Assembly (NCBI GenBank): GCA_014898425.1 | Contig: RCSZ01000003.1 | Location: 1,612,001 to 1,676,000 of the forward strand | DNA from: Botryotinia globosa | Taxonomy: Eukaryota; Ascomycota; Leotiomycetes; Helotiales; Sclerotiniaceae | Length of the DNA stretch: 64,000 bases | Direction: 5' to 3' | Part shown: in pieces, positions 46,647 to 59,280 of the stretch | Layout of the letters: each line of letters opens with the position of its first letter | How positions within the stretch are numbered: position 1 is the stretch's first letter | Program-made: the position numbers and the translations under genes | Notes under the pieces: model-generated | The model's input: the letters and a program-made list of their open reading frames with translations, nothing else | The model's database searches: none | What the model was told of the DNA's origin: nothing

Positions 46647-48818
46647 ATGCCTCCCACCACGAAGCAGCCCAAAACGCGGCCACCGGCTGGATTTCGCGAG
46701 AAGATATTACGGAAGCCATTGCCATGGTACAGCGGACCATATTCAGTGGGACAAATGGACATTGAAGTACCCGTGCGAGAACCAAGGACATTCTCCAATA
46801 TCAAGAGACAACATAAGCATGTTTTATATCTCGAGACGGTCCTCTTCAGTGTTTTCTACCCTTCAAGTTTTGGGTCCGGCGAAGGAGTCTCTCCAGAAGG
46901 GGAAAAGAAATGGAGTCGAGCGACATGGCTACCGAGGCCTCGTGTTGAGATGGCAAGGGGTTATAGTAAATTTGCCGGCCTTCCTTCATGGCCTACTATG
47001 GCATTCTTCGGCATGACAACTGCCTTCACCAAACTTCCTGCTTTCCGCAATGCCAAGTTGGCAAAACATTGGCCGCCCGAAAATGCCCGAGAATCCGAAT
47101 TCGGATACCAGACGAAAAATATCGCGGGAGAACCTCCACCTGGAGAACCAGAGTCACCATGTTTTCCATTGTTGATTTTTAGTCACGGCCTAGGAGGAAC
47201 CAGAACTACATACAGTTCTGTCTGTGGGGAATTTGCCAGTTATGGGTTTGTGGTTGTGGCTATAGAACATCGAGATGGTTCGGGACCACGTACTTTCGTC
47301 AATTTGCCAAAGATGGGCGATAAATTTGGATCACAGAATGTAGATCATTCTGATGAGGCGAGAGAGAAAGGTTATGAGAGATTTGATTATGTTTTTCCAG
47401 AAGGAAATGCCAGAGACACTATACCTAATAATGAAAAAGGGTGAGCTAACCCATCCACATTTGATTCAGGGTCCACAAAGCCAAAAAGACTCGGTGAAAA
47501 AAATCGAGACATCCAGAACGTATTCAAAGGTTTCGGGAAACTTATCCAAGTGGACTGTTTTACATTCTACCACTAGCTATTCAAAAAAATAAAATAGAAC
47601 GCACACTCAGAAGACCGATTGCAAACACAGATTCACAATCACGAACTCACTTCTTTTAGCGTCGATGGTGAACTTCGCGCTGCCCAAATACAACTTCGCC
47701 TCGCTGAAATCGAAGAAGCCTACTATGTCATGACGCAAATTCATGATGGAAATGGAGCTCGAATCGCTGAAGCCAACCTTCGGCAAAATTCTCCTGGTCG
47801 CGTCGGTGGCTCTTCCCGTGGTCTAAAAGGTGTCGACTGGCAAAGTTGGCAGAACCGTTTCCACCTCCAACAGGTCACCATGCTTGGACATTCTTTCGGC
47901 GCCGCTACGACCGTCGAAGTTCTCCGCTCCCAAGCTGAACGCTTCCCATACATTTCGCAGGGGATTCTGTATGATCCTTGGGGAGGCGCAATCCAACAAG
48001 CAGACTGTGAATCAAACCATCTCATTCACAATCCTTTACTTTGTATCAACAGCGAAGCATTTATGTATTGGCCTTCAAATTTTTCCAGAATCATGTCACT
48101 CTGCCGCGAAGCCAAATCACAAGGGACGCTGTGCTGGCTTCTTACTGTCCGTGGTAGCGTACACATCTCGCAATCAGACTTTTCACTCCTGTATCCGAAT
48201 GTTAGCAGTTTCTTGCTAAAAATGACGGTCAATCCACGGAGAGCCATCGATTTAAATGTTAATGCTAGTCTAGAATTTTTGAAAATGGTCATGCCAAGGA
48301 GAATCAGCGCGATGAACAGAGGCACTAATGAGGGGTTGCTGGAGGTCGCACAATTAGATGAGTTACCACATGTGCATCAGCCGAAAAAGAAATACATTGC
48401 GGGTAGATTGAGAATTCCACATGAAATGCGCATTCGATTAACACCACAGTGGATACGGATGACGAAAGGGAAGACGAAGAACTGTCACGAAAAGTGCGCT
48501 TGTAGGAATGGGAGACGGAAGCCAAAGAGAAACATGGCGACAGATCCACAAGGAAAGATCCTGCCGGGCTTGGAAGATTTAGAAATTGGAGAAGAGATCT
48601 GGATGCATGTTGCGCCGACGGCGGAAGAGCTGAGGAAGCATGTGATTGGAGGCAAACATGGAGATCAAAGCGCGGCTCATGAGAGGGATCGAGATGGGGG
48701 GAATAGCGATGGTATGGTTCCTTCTGAGGGGCCAGGGGAGGGCGGGGAACAGAAGAATGAAGGGGGTGGGCTAGCAGGCCATAGAGGAATTGAGCAGAGG
48801 ATGATGGAAAGAGGGTGA
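46647..48818 (+). CDS. PAF-acetylhydrolase-like lipase
   Basis: Exons 46647-47440 and 47660-48818 encode 650 residues; the 219-bp intron has a GTGAGC donor and a CTTCTTTTAG acceptor, phase 2, restoring [15 protein letters not shown]. It is a serine hydrolase of the plasma PAF-acetylhydrolase / isoform II family, predicted to cleave short or oxidised sn-2 acyl groups of phospholipids. The catalytic triad is visible: GHSFG with Ser343, LYDPWG with Asp370, [11 protein letters not shown] with His433. The oxyanion block [20 protein letters not shown] precedes it. The N-terminus has no clear secretion signal, so an intracellular enzyme is likely. The C-terminal 170 residues (after the catalytic His) extend well past the human enzyme: a Gly/Glu/Asp-rich, low-complexity tail ([12 protein letters not shown]). 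Substrate is not proven. Confidence 0.9.
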
Positions 48819-50907
48819 GAGGGGAGAGGGGAGAGGCAATGGGTAGAGGGGAGAGGGGAGAGAGGTTTTCATTAATATCAACCCATATGTTGTACCGACA
48901 AGTAAATATGGCAAAACAAACCAAAATGGATCTAGATCAATACAGCGGTAGATGATATTGGGTTTCCTACGATATAGATAAGATGATACAATCACAGTTA
49001 CAGTCACAGTCACAGTTACAGTTACAGTCACAGTCACTTACCTAGGTCTTTTCAAACAATGCTTTGTTTCTCTATTGAAAAATTCCCATCGATTTCTATT
49101 CCAAATGTAATACAAATACTTTTATATTTTTCATATCTTTATGTTACAATCTCCTATTGAAATATCTATTTATATTATTTATAATATTTATAATATTTAT
49201 AATATTTATAATATTTATAGTAAATAAAATTCAAAACTCAAAATTCGAAATTGTAACAGACGGGATGGAAAGGAAAAACTTGGCATATTAATATTCTGAG
49301 CGGGGTAATTTTATATTAATAAGCTACGTATGAGTGTCTATTGCGTGACCGTCGTAATTACTTGGTAAATTGTATTAGTAATCAGTCATGTCAGATTCGA
49401 CTTTCCTGCCAGCTTTCCGAACGGGCCGTCGCTTGGAGTGTGTATGGGAATGGGAATGGGAATGATTGATGAAGAATGTAAATATATATGCTTTGTGGAA
49501 TATTTGTATATACAAAGTATACTCCGTATAAATTATATAATCTGTGTATACATAAGCACAACCTGAACAATGAGCCAAGCTGAAACATACATACTAGGTG
49601 GTGATTAGAGCTGGGAATACACCGATACCGTACCGTACGTACATACATATTACATCCAGATTCCAGACCTCGACATCCATCTTGATCCTGGCGTCGATCA
49701 TTTATGCCAATTTTTTACACGAGTCTGTAAATGACATTCTGGGGTGGAAAAAAGAAAGAAAAGAAAAGGAAAAGAAAAGGAAAAGAAAAGGAAAAGAAAA
49801 GAAAAGCAGACGGGTGGATCTGACTGAAGTTCTGAACCCATGTTACCGATGCGATGGAGTGAGGTACTTTGTAAGATTACATAACAATGGATATCCATGC
49901 ATATGCAAATCTATTATACTTTGTAGGTATAAATAACAAAGGGCTAACTAACAAAGGGCTAACTAACAAAGGGTTAACCCTTCTCCGTAAAGCGTGATTC
50001 AACCTTCAACATCCACTTCGCCGACACTCATTCTCATTTGGTCTTCAGATAACCGACTTGGTACAGTGACAACGAACGAAAATCATACGTGCAGCCAATA
50101 TCGATTTCAGCAGCTGCGCCAAGACATGACACAGACATCACACACATAACACGAGCGAAAAGTATCAGTATCAGTATCAGTATCGTATCGATGAAAGACA
50201 AGGGTTCTTTCATCATTTGTTCATTTGTTCATTTGTCAACACATGTTACCTCTTTACCTGTTATCACTTGATTTTACCAATCTGTCTAGGGGTGGGGGGG
50301 GGGGAAAGAAAGATACCAAAAGAGACCAAAAGAGACAGAAAAGGAAAAAGAACCTGTTAAAACATATCGGTCTGGAGCACCCAGAGAATCTGCAAAGTAT
50401 TCCTGGTATTTGTCAAATGCTTTTCTTTATTTCCATCTTTTTTCTTATCCAGTGACAGTTGCGATGTGTGTTCTTGATCATATCGTATCATATCATATCA
50501 CTTCACCAACAAAACCTAACATCTATCCATCACGAGGTAGCATCAGCTTTCTTTACTCTCTACGACTATTGCATCAGCAGTAGACTTTCTGTTTCGCTTT
50601 TGATTTCCATTTGATCTTGATATTCCTGCCACCCTTCCGTAAATTCGCTTTTACAATTATATCGTGGACAAAAAGAAGAAACGGAAGAAGACAATTCTTC
50701 GTCAATCTCATTGCTTTATATCCATTGCTCTTCTCTACTTATTACTAGATACCATCACAATCACCATATCATAATTCGATACCGGCATTCACTACTCAGA
50801 GTCATTTAGTCAAGGCTGCGCCGAAACGCTCAAATGTGTCAAGTTCGCCATTGACCCTGTGCTGTAATTGATCATCTATCACATTTCAATCCAGGTACAA
50901 TCTCGAA
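48819..50907. other. Intergenic, repeat-rich
   Basis: Holds CAGTTA/CAGTCA hexamers (48990-49036), AATATTTATAAT tandem units (49173-49219), an AAAGGAAAAG tract (49750-49805), AACAAAGGGCTAACT (15 bp, three copies, 49935-49976) and an AGTATC run (50161-50188). A C/T- and A/C-rich leader precedes the next gene. No frame is supported. Confidence 0.55.
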
Positions 50908-53900
50908 ATGAATTCCAAGGAGAAAGCGAAACATGGCCGCTCGGAACCAGTACGGAGAAACACACTTGAACGCATGCTCGAGTTAGAGAACAGGAGCAAG
51001 GTACGCAAAAGAATACCTCACATAGCCAAGTATTATTGCCTAACGTACATAAATTAGCTGCAGCGCATGCAAGCCTCGACAGCGGCAGTCAGTCAACCAC
51101 TGCGTAATAGCTTTTTTCGCGAGAGGCGTCCGAGCAATTCTAATGTATATACCAACCTTCCTCCCGAACGTCCTGTCCCATTCAGACAAACAGATCGAGC
51201 AATGACTGTTCCAACATTATCCGTTGCGGTGCCTCCTGCGCAGATATTCGAAACCCCCAAAACAGCACCCAAAGCTTCGAAAAAGGTGTTTGTGGTTGAG
51301 CCGGTGAAGGAAGAGTCCCCGCAGATTGTTGCAGATGTAAATGCAGACGATTCTGATGCATCCTCGATATGTCGGTCGCCGGCTTGGGATGGTGGTGACG
51401 GCAAGCAAAGAAGAATGGCAAAGAAAGAAGCTCAAGACATGCGCAAGAAGGAAGAAGAGCGGCTAAGAAAAGAGAAAGAAAAGGCCCAAAGGGAGACCCG
51501 AGCCGCGGCACAAAAACAAAAGGGTCGATTGAGCAAGGCGCCTCCAACCAACAAGCGCCTAAGTAAAACGATCCCCGCAGTTCCAGTGGGTCGAGCCAAT
51601 TCTGAACCTGCAGTACAAGTTGCGCCGGAAATAATACAATTGAGTCCTGATCCCGATGATGGTAGACGATCAAGGCGAACGAGTTTGGATCTCGGTCTCA
51701 AGAAACTTATGTCTTCTTTCAGATCCAGATCCAGATCCACAAGCATTTCTGCGGATGCAACGCCAAGAAATCAATCAACCTCGAGTTCTCCAACCTCGAC
51801 CGGATTCATTGGAGGCTTGAAATTGCAGCAATCGAGTGAAGCGGCGGCCCAAAACGAACTCCGAGACGGGAAATCGTCAAATAGCAGACCAGCTAGTCAC
51901 AGTAACAAACCTAGTCAGAGTCGACCACCCCTATCACTTGGGAATTCCCGATATCGTACACTGGACCTGTCGGCTCCATTTGGAACCAGTGCACCTGCTG
52001 TCGAACTCCCAACCAAATCTCAAAGTGAGGACTCTTATAGGCCCCACACTCTGAAAGGGCCGGAAGCCAGTGAACAGCCCGCTAGTGATCTAGAACCAAT
52101 CATGAACAGAAATCCTCGAGCCCGAAAACCGAACGAAAATTTGAGGTTGGATCATGTCACAGAGTCAACAGTGAATTCCAAGGCCATTTGTAAGCCTCAG
52201 TCGCCGCATGCTGCTCCGCCATCTCCAGGCTTTAGATTTGGCTTGGAGAAAACCTTACCATCAACCCAAAAAGTACAAGAACCTTTGTATTCTCAGACTT
52301 TTGATATATCTCCTGAAGATACCAATTCTGACAACAACGAATATTTTCCACAGCAAAAAATCCACGGCAAACAACGAGATTTAAGCAGCTCAACCCACGA
52401 TATCAAATTGGACGCCGCTCCGATACAAGAAGTGATGAGACGAACACCGTCAATTCATAATGCGACTGGACGGAGTAGGCCGGTTTCTCGAGCTAGAGAA
52501 AATGCGGAAGTGGTGGACCATGACGAAGATTTTCGGGCATTCATAGGCGATAAAGACACTCCTCCAGATTTCAGGCTCACTGCGCAACCGTCCCAGAGCA
52601 GTATTCAACCAGAAGAGGGCATGTTCTCTAGGCGCGATTTGCAAGCCCCATCTTTCTATCCAAGCCCATTATCGCTCCAACCCAAAGGAGCCAAGGATGG
52701 TACAGCGAATGTAAGCCATAGATATTCGTCTGCCCCAGACTCGCCTTCTCTGCAAACCTCTCATCTGGATGAACCTCTTAAGAAGTTACGCCCGCAATCT
52801 ACTTTTTCGCCGCGTGCCGCTGGCTTCGATAGCAGATCTGAATTACCAAGTCAATCTGCTCGGAGAGTATCAGAACCCAAATACTTATCCCCCATCGCTT
52901 TGTCGCCTCTAGAAATCAATCCTGTGCCACAGCAGAAACTTTCTTCCCAAACGGCCAACGCAACTTCACCTCGTCGCCAGAAAGACCGAAGATCCAGCTC
53001 TAGATCTTACACAGGATCAAGTGAGGAATACCTGAGTTTCGATGAGCAGTCCAGTATCACCACTCCAGCAGTTTCAAGACCACAGTCGCAGAAGGGCCCT
53101 GTTGCATCTAGTCATGATACCGCATCCCGCAAGTATCACAAAGTCCCAGATTCTCGGAATCAAACTCCGATTCCGATCAAAATCAAAGACGAAGAAGGCA
53201 ATACTTATACGCTAAGCGGCCAGGCCACTTCTACTTCGCAATCTGCAAACCTTCATGCGTCTCTAGCTTCTGCAGATCCCAACACAGATGCGGGAGTTGC
53301 AGATCTTCAACGGAGACTTAGTTTGAGCAAGTCGTCGTCAACTACTGCGCTGCAACATACTTTGAATTTCCTACCAGAGCTCAAACATCAACCATTGCGT
53401 CCACGACAAGGTCCTGGGAAACGACAAAGTAGTGAGGGAAAGAATGTGCTTGGAAAAGGAGATGGAAGTGGACACGGGCACGGTGAAAAGCCAAGACGAG
53501 AATCGGCATCTGCCTCTGCTTACGCGCAATACAACGATTCCAAAAACTCACTCATGTCATCATCTGCTTTTAACGGAGGCGAATCATCAAATTCCAACAG
53601 CAATTCCAGCTCTTCCGAAAAAGACAACAGTAACGACAGCAGCCAATATCTCCGATCAGCCCGTCTCGCAATCCCACCCAGAAAAGGCCCTCGCATGTCC
53701 AACCAAATCGCAGCTTCTTCAGCACAGAGTCTTCACAGTAATGGACAGGGTGGAATTGAACCGATGGCCAAAATGTTTGTTATTTGCTGTGGATGCAATT
53801 ATTTCCATGACATGCCGAGTAAACTCTATGAGTGCATGTCAAAACCGGAGGCAGTGGTCAAGGATGAGGGATTAGGAGTTAGTGGGGTGGTTAGCACGAG

Positions 53901-53991
53901 AGTTAGTTGTCCTTGGTGTGGTCACGGGATGAGTACGAGGTGTTGTGAGGGGTGGGCAGCGGTGGTGGTGCTGAAGGAGAGGATGCATTAG
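50908..53991 (+). CDS. Long disordered protein with C-terminal Cys-rich module
   Basis: Exon 1 (50908-51000, 31 codons, MNSKEKAKHGRSEPVRRNTL) joins across a 57-bp intron (GTACGC donor, TTAG acceptor) to 51058-53991, giving 1008 residues. An N-terminal coiled coil (QDMRKKEEERLRKEKEKAQ, residues about 155-190) is followed by roughly 750 residues of Ser/Pro/Asn-rich, probably disordered sequence. The last 75 residues are conserved-looking: FVICCGCNYFHDMPSKLYEC, then CPWCGHGM and CCEGWAAVVVLKER. The Cys and His spacing (CCxC, H, C, CPWC, H, CC) looks like a zinc-binding module found at the C-terminus of fungal proteins of this kind. Function is unknown. The large disordered part with many SP/TP sites suggests phosphorylation. 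Gene structure is well supported. Confidence 0.82.
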
Positions 53992-55610
53992 GGGGTTATG
54001 GGAGGATAAATAGGTGAAATGAGGAAATGGAGGGAGGGGAGTTAATGATTCATGTTTTATGGGAGTGAAATTTTAGCATAGGGTTGGATGGTAGACCATG
54101 GTATGGGGATGAACGAAAAACTTGGATCTATTTCAAAGTTGGGAATGGGAGATCTAGCTCGGTTGAGTTTGGACATGATAGTAGGAAAATATTAGACGCA
54201 TGGTATGGTATGAATGATATGACAGCATTGCATGGATAGATGGGTATTGAGGGAAGGTGGAAGCAAATTCACATGGATAGGATCGAATGGATGATTTATT
54301 TGTCAAATGAAAGGTTAAAATGGGATACAAGATTTACGATAATGATACGCACATACGCGGGGATATAATTGGGCAATGGGTTTTGGTTTGTATGCAGTTT
54401 TTGTATATGGAGGTGGATGGAGAGGGGTGGAGTGGAAGTTTTGGGGAGGAGCTGAAAGAGGGCGGGGCTGTTGGGCTCGCTTATGGTGGTTGTGGTTGTA
54501 ATGTGATTGACGTTGGACTTGAGATTGGGGGACCTTGTGAGATAGGAGAAGATCCGATATCTACCTAGGTAGAATTAGAATGAACGAATGAATGGATGAA
54601 TCAATGACAATTTTATGAACATATCGGTAAAGGGATAAATGGATGCTTCGTGGTGTGAGTGAAGAGTTACTATGGATACCTACCTACCTACCTCCCTATG
54701 TATTCGAGAGATTCGAGAGATTTAGCTCGAGTCATTTTATGTGGAAATTAGATGCATTGATGTGTAGGTAACCAGCTAGGTAGGTATACAATGCAGGAGC
54801 ATAAGTCTTGAGTCGAGGACCCGAGAAACTGAGGTAGGGAATGTCTGGGTGAATGAACAGGTGTGTGGTGTGGTGTGGTGTTCGCTAATGGAATATCGAA
54901 TATCGTGGGATTTCGCTCATCTTTTCCCCTCTTTTTTAATTAAAAATTTCATTAACTATAAATTATTCTATATTTCCTTTCAATCAAGCAATTTCGACCA
55001 CAGAATTCCGCATGCACTTTTATAGTAATGGTGTTTTTAAGAGAGTTTCAATATGCTTTGTTGTGTTGTGTTGGAGTAGTAGTTTAGGCTTTTTCCAGAG
55101 AACGATGTTGCCTGCCCGTTTTTTTTTGTCCTCAGCGAGTAAGTTTCCCTTGTAAGATCGACTGATTCTGTGTGCTTGATTAGAGTCCTCCGCACTTTAG
55201 CCATTCAATATCGATGTAGGTTTGGTTACATTGAAAGTAAGCAAAAATACGTCAGCACGCATGAATCTTTATGTCTGATATTGGAACTTGAAATGAATGT
55301 CAGATGTTCTGTTGTTTCAATTCAGAGCCCAAAAGATTGATCGAAGTCGGTTCTGAATCGGCTGATTTTTGATAGTCGGACAAATTTGTTGATCAATCAC
55401 TCAGGATGCGCTCATATTTTAAAAAAGCACTTGCATTGAAACGAATCGAGCAGGGACAATTCGGGTGATACCTTGTCATCAGCTACGTCGTCGTTGACTA
55501 AGTTATCAGTTCAGTGACAGTCCTTTACTAAGAACGAAATTTCACGAAAGTCATCAATTACATCGTCGTCAACTGCACTGCCTGTACCATTACAGATCGA
55601 CGCAGAGCGT
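53992..55610. other. Intergenic
   Basis: G/A-rich DNA with ATGG and GGTA/CCTA repeats (54670-54690, 54765-54790), then a GTGTG tract (54859-54880) and a short AT-rich patch (54930-54980). No frame is supported. An unseen first exon of the NLR relic may lie near 55450-55590. Confidence 0.45.
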
Positions 55611-58600
55611 GTGCAGAAGAATGGATCTCCAAAGCGCTTCTGGCATGATGCAGTTCAAATGCTGCAAGAAGATCCGAGCCATCGGGAACTTCTGGATACG
55701 TACCAAAAAATCTTACAAGCAGAATCAGGAGCGACCCCGCCTAGCGATAGCGCAGCACCAGATTACTTATTGAAAACAATCTACCGCAGTCTTAAGCTTC
55801 TCGATGAAAAGCGTTCGAAAATCCGGGTGGGCAGTGCTACCGTGGAAGTAAGGGATGCTCTCAACTAAGTCGCAAAAGCTGCACAGTATGCCCAGTCTTT
55901 TGTTGGCTCTTTGGTGTCGGGAGAGGCTCATGCGGCGATAGCCTGGGCCGGTCTGAGCTTGTTCTTGCCAGTAGGTCGCTACATATATCTAAATGGATTT
56001 TCAGTCTTGATTAATGTAGTATTATAGCTTTTGATAAATGCAGCTGAGCAACCAAAAGCTCTGACTAAGGGCGTTGAGGATGTTTCCGAATTACTTTGTC
56101 GATTCTCCGTCACCGAGCGGTTGTATCAGGAGCAAATCAGAGATGCCTCAGCTGTTGTCATCACAGATACTAAAGAGCTTCGGTCAAGCTTTGAGAAAAG
56201 TCTTACGGAGCTTTACGTGCAGGTGCTGCTGTATCAATGTCGCGCAATAAGTCAGCTGCATTCCTCGAAAGTGATGGGTATTGCGAAAGATATGTTCAAA
56301 TCAGAGAATTGGGATGATTTATCCAGTGAGCTCAAAGAATATGAGGCGAAGTGCAATAGATACAAAGGTGTCTTGGATGCGGAGAGAATAGAGAGAGAGT
56401 TTCGTAACTTTGAGAAATATATGAAAGGTCGAAATGAGATCGATATTTCATGGCAACGCCAAACAAAAGAGACTCTCGAAAATCTCAAGCATGATCAGGA
56501 TTTACGTGCCGAACAACGTCAAGTAGAACTAGAGAATGACTGCATCCGGAAATTTTATGTGTCGGCTTATGAGAAACAGATGAGCCGAAATCCAGATGCT
56601 GTCAAGGGTACTTGTCGTTGGCTACTTGACAACTCAAATTTCCAAAATTGGAAAAAGTCTGAATTGTCTTCTTTACTTTGGGTTTCTGCTGGCCCCGGTT
56701 GCGGAAAATCAATGGTATCGAAGATGCTAATCAAAGCGCTATCAAAGACTTCCTTGCCGGGAAAACCTCGAACCATCTGCTATTTCTTCTTCAACGAAGA
56801 CGATAATTTGCAAAGGACGGCAGAAAACGCTTTGTGTGCTATACTGCACCAAATTCTGAGTACACTAGGAAATTCAGAGCTCGTATGGCATGCGATTTCA
56901 CCCTGTAACAAGAGCGGGGTTAATATCCGTGAATCATTTGCTCAAATGTGGGAGATTCTGATGGATGTTGTGCAGGACGAAGCAGCAGGCGAAATTATCT
57001 GTATCCTTGACGCACTCGATGAGTGCCAAGAGAAAGAGGGTAGCGGCCGCTACATGCTCATTGAGAAATTTCAAAAGTTTCATAATGACTTCATAGAGAC
57101 GACGGATTCTAGAAACACATGTTTTAAGATTCTTGTCACTAGCAGGCCTTATGTCGGCATTGAAAGAAAATTCAAGAGCTTGACAAAGAGAGATTCTATA
57201 ATCAGATTATCGGGGGACGAGGAATCAGTGAAGATCAGCAAGGAAATTGATCTTGTAATCGAGGAGAAGGTAAACATGCTGAGAGTTCAGCTGGAGTTGG
57301 AGAATGAAACAGCCTCTGCGTTCAAAAAAAGCTATGGAGCATGGAACACCGAACGTATCTCTGGCTGAGGTTGATTTTCGAAGTTCTTGAGCAGCAACTC
57401 AAGACAACTAAGAACTGTTTGCTTGATGTTATTGGAAAACTTCCGGGGACTGGCGATGATGAATATGAAGCCATTTTAAAACGAATCCCGAAGAATGAGT
57501 TGGAAAGAGCCAGGAGGCTTTTGAGTATCGTTGTTGTGGCAGAAAGACCACTGCATGTACGGGAAATGAATGTTGCTCTTGCTATCGATGAGAACCTAGC
57601 TCAAGATTCCCAGGCTTCAGCACTCAGTCTTGATCTAGAACCGGAGGCGGTTCTTCGAGCGGCTTTGGGCAATGTTTGTGGACTTTTTGTCACTGTTGCC
57701 GATTCCAGTGTATATTTGATTCACCAGACAGCTCGTTCATTTTTGTTGTCCGATGGAAAGACACAAACAGATAAAATCGAGGGTCCTGTTTTTAGATGGA
57801 AGAATTCTGTATATCCACCTGAGGTTCACCTGCTGTTGAGTAATATCTGTATCACCTATCTTCTTTTCTATGGTCTTGAACGAGACATATCTGTCATTTC
57901 CGAGGAATGATTGAAATTTAATGAAAGTCATTTGAAAAAGCCGACGCCGGAACGTTATTCTCCCATTCCGGAACATTCATTGGTCGTCTACGCCTCCAAT
58001 AACTGGTACAAGCATCTACTACACACGAATTTGGAACAGGGTTCGACTATCTATGAGAATGCATGGATGCTGTGCGACACCAATTATGGGGGTTTTCAAA
58101 ATTTGGGTAATGGGAAGTCTCTTTCACATTTCTCCAGAAGATCTGAATCTCCTTAACTCATTGGAAATCGCCACACGCTTAGGTCTAGACTTTGTAGCCC
58201 GGCGTGCTTTGCAAAGCCCAACCCTTTCTTACCGATACTCAGAGGCATTAATTATTCCGCGCTATCAGAAGGAAAGATGAGAACATTCTTCAGACTATTC
58301 TAGAGGCAAGGAAAATAGATGGCCTTGATGGTTTTGTGAGGATGGCCGTTGAAGAAGGGAGAGACGATGGTGTAGACGTGCTTAGAATAATAAGGCTGTT
58401 GGTCGAGGATGGAGCTGGAAGCCAAGACCTTCGACCAGCTCTTATTGTTGCTGCAAACAGAGGTCTATATCATGTTGTTCGTTTCTTTGTCGATGATTGT
58501 GGGACAGATATCCGAAGTCCTCTTGATAATGGATTGTCAATCCTATGCTCACTCAACGCGAACAGACGTCCTAAACTTGATGAGCAAATTCTATCTTTTT

Positions 58601-58980
58601 TCATTGAGCAAGGTGTGGACCCCAACGGCGTACCAGGAAATGCGGTAACGCCATTAGAGGAAGCGACTCTTAAATCCAGGTTGGCAATGGTCAAAATTTT
58701 GCTGGAGCATGGGGCTGATTTCAATCTTTCAGGGTCATTAGATCACGGTTCTCCACTCTATCAAATCCTTCAAAATTCATGGGATATTTCAAAGGTATAT
58801 GAAATCAATGATTCTGACTATCTATTGCAACTTTTGGATTTAAGTAGGAAGAGAGATTGTGTGATACAAGTGCTTTTGACAGCTGGTGCGGAAACTGGTG
58901 AATGGCCAGAACTTTGTTCGGAGGCATTGTTAGAGTACAACAACCGTCAGAAACAGCGCGAAAAATGGAATATGTATTGA
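55600..58980 (+). pseudogene. Degraded NACHT-ankyrin (NLR-like) STAND protein
   Basis: An ancestral NLR-like gene is visible in pieces. The N-terminal part (KRFWHDAVQMLQEDPSHREL) is cut by TAA at 55866-55868. Reading resumes through HAAIAWAGLSLFLP, a spliced intron (55971-56028, GTAGGT donor) and LLINAAEQPKALTKGVEDV. The NACHT NTPase follows: WVSAGPGCGKSMVS (P-loop at 56691-56711), ICILDALDEC (Walker B) and ILVTSRPY. An A7 run (57324-57330) needs one more A to continue into MEHRTYLWLRLIFEVLE. TGA at 57908-57910 and frame changes near 58100-58130 and 58260-58280 break the rest. The C-terminus has ankyrin-type repeats (GNAVTPLEEATLKSRLAMVK, ILLEHGADFNLSG, LLTAGAETGEWPELC). Such proteins act in fungal non-self recognition and cell death. 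Decay is direct; the role is family knowledge. Confidence 0.85.
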
Positions 58981-59280
58981 TACTGGACTTGATCTAAAAA
59001 GGTAGCCGAGTCCAGAGTTCAATTAAGTTTGAAAAAAGAGGCATGTTCTGGCTCTGTCGCCAATGTGTAGTATACTTAATTCGCTACTAGATATATTACA
59101 CGTGGTAGTATAAAGGGATCTTGGATGTCGGCCGAGTGTTCAAGAACCGAGGTGTGTGCGTGGAAGCTACCCTCATTTAGTTAGGACTGGGAATCTTGGG
59201 ATGCTATTGGAACTTGGACTTGCTTTTTTTATTTGACTTTGAATACCGAAATATAACTACCAAATTGACTGTTGGAGTAA
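58981..59280. other. Spacer between NLR relic and inverted-repeat element
   Basis: About 300 bp with no frame. The left end of the inverted-repeat element follows directly at 59281. Confidence 0.5.

Noticed and set aside
54320..54568. 82-codon Gly-rich frame downstream of the Cys-module gene
   Set aside because: G-rich DNA gives long Gly/Val frames by chance; no domain or splice signals.
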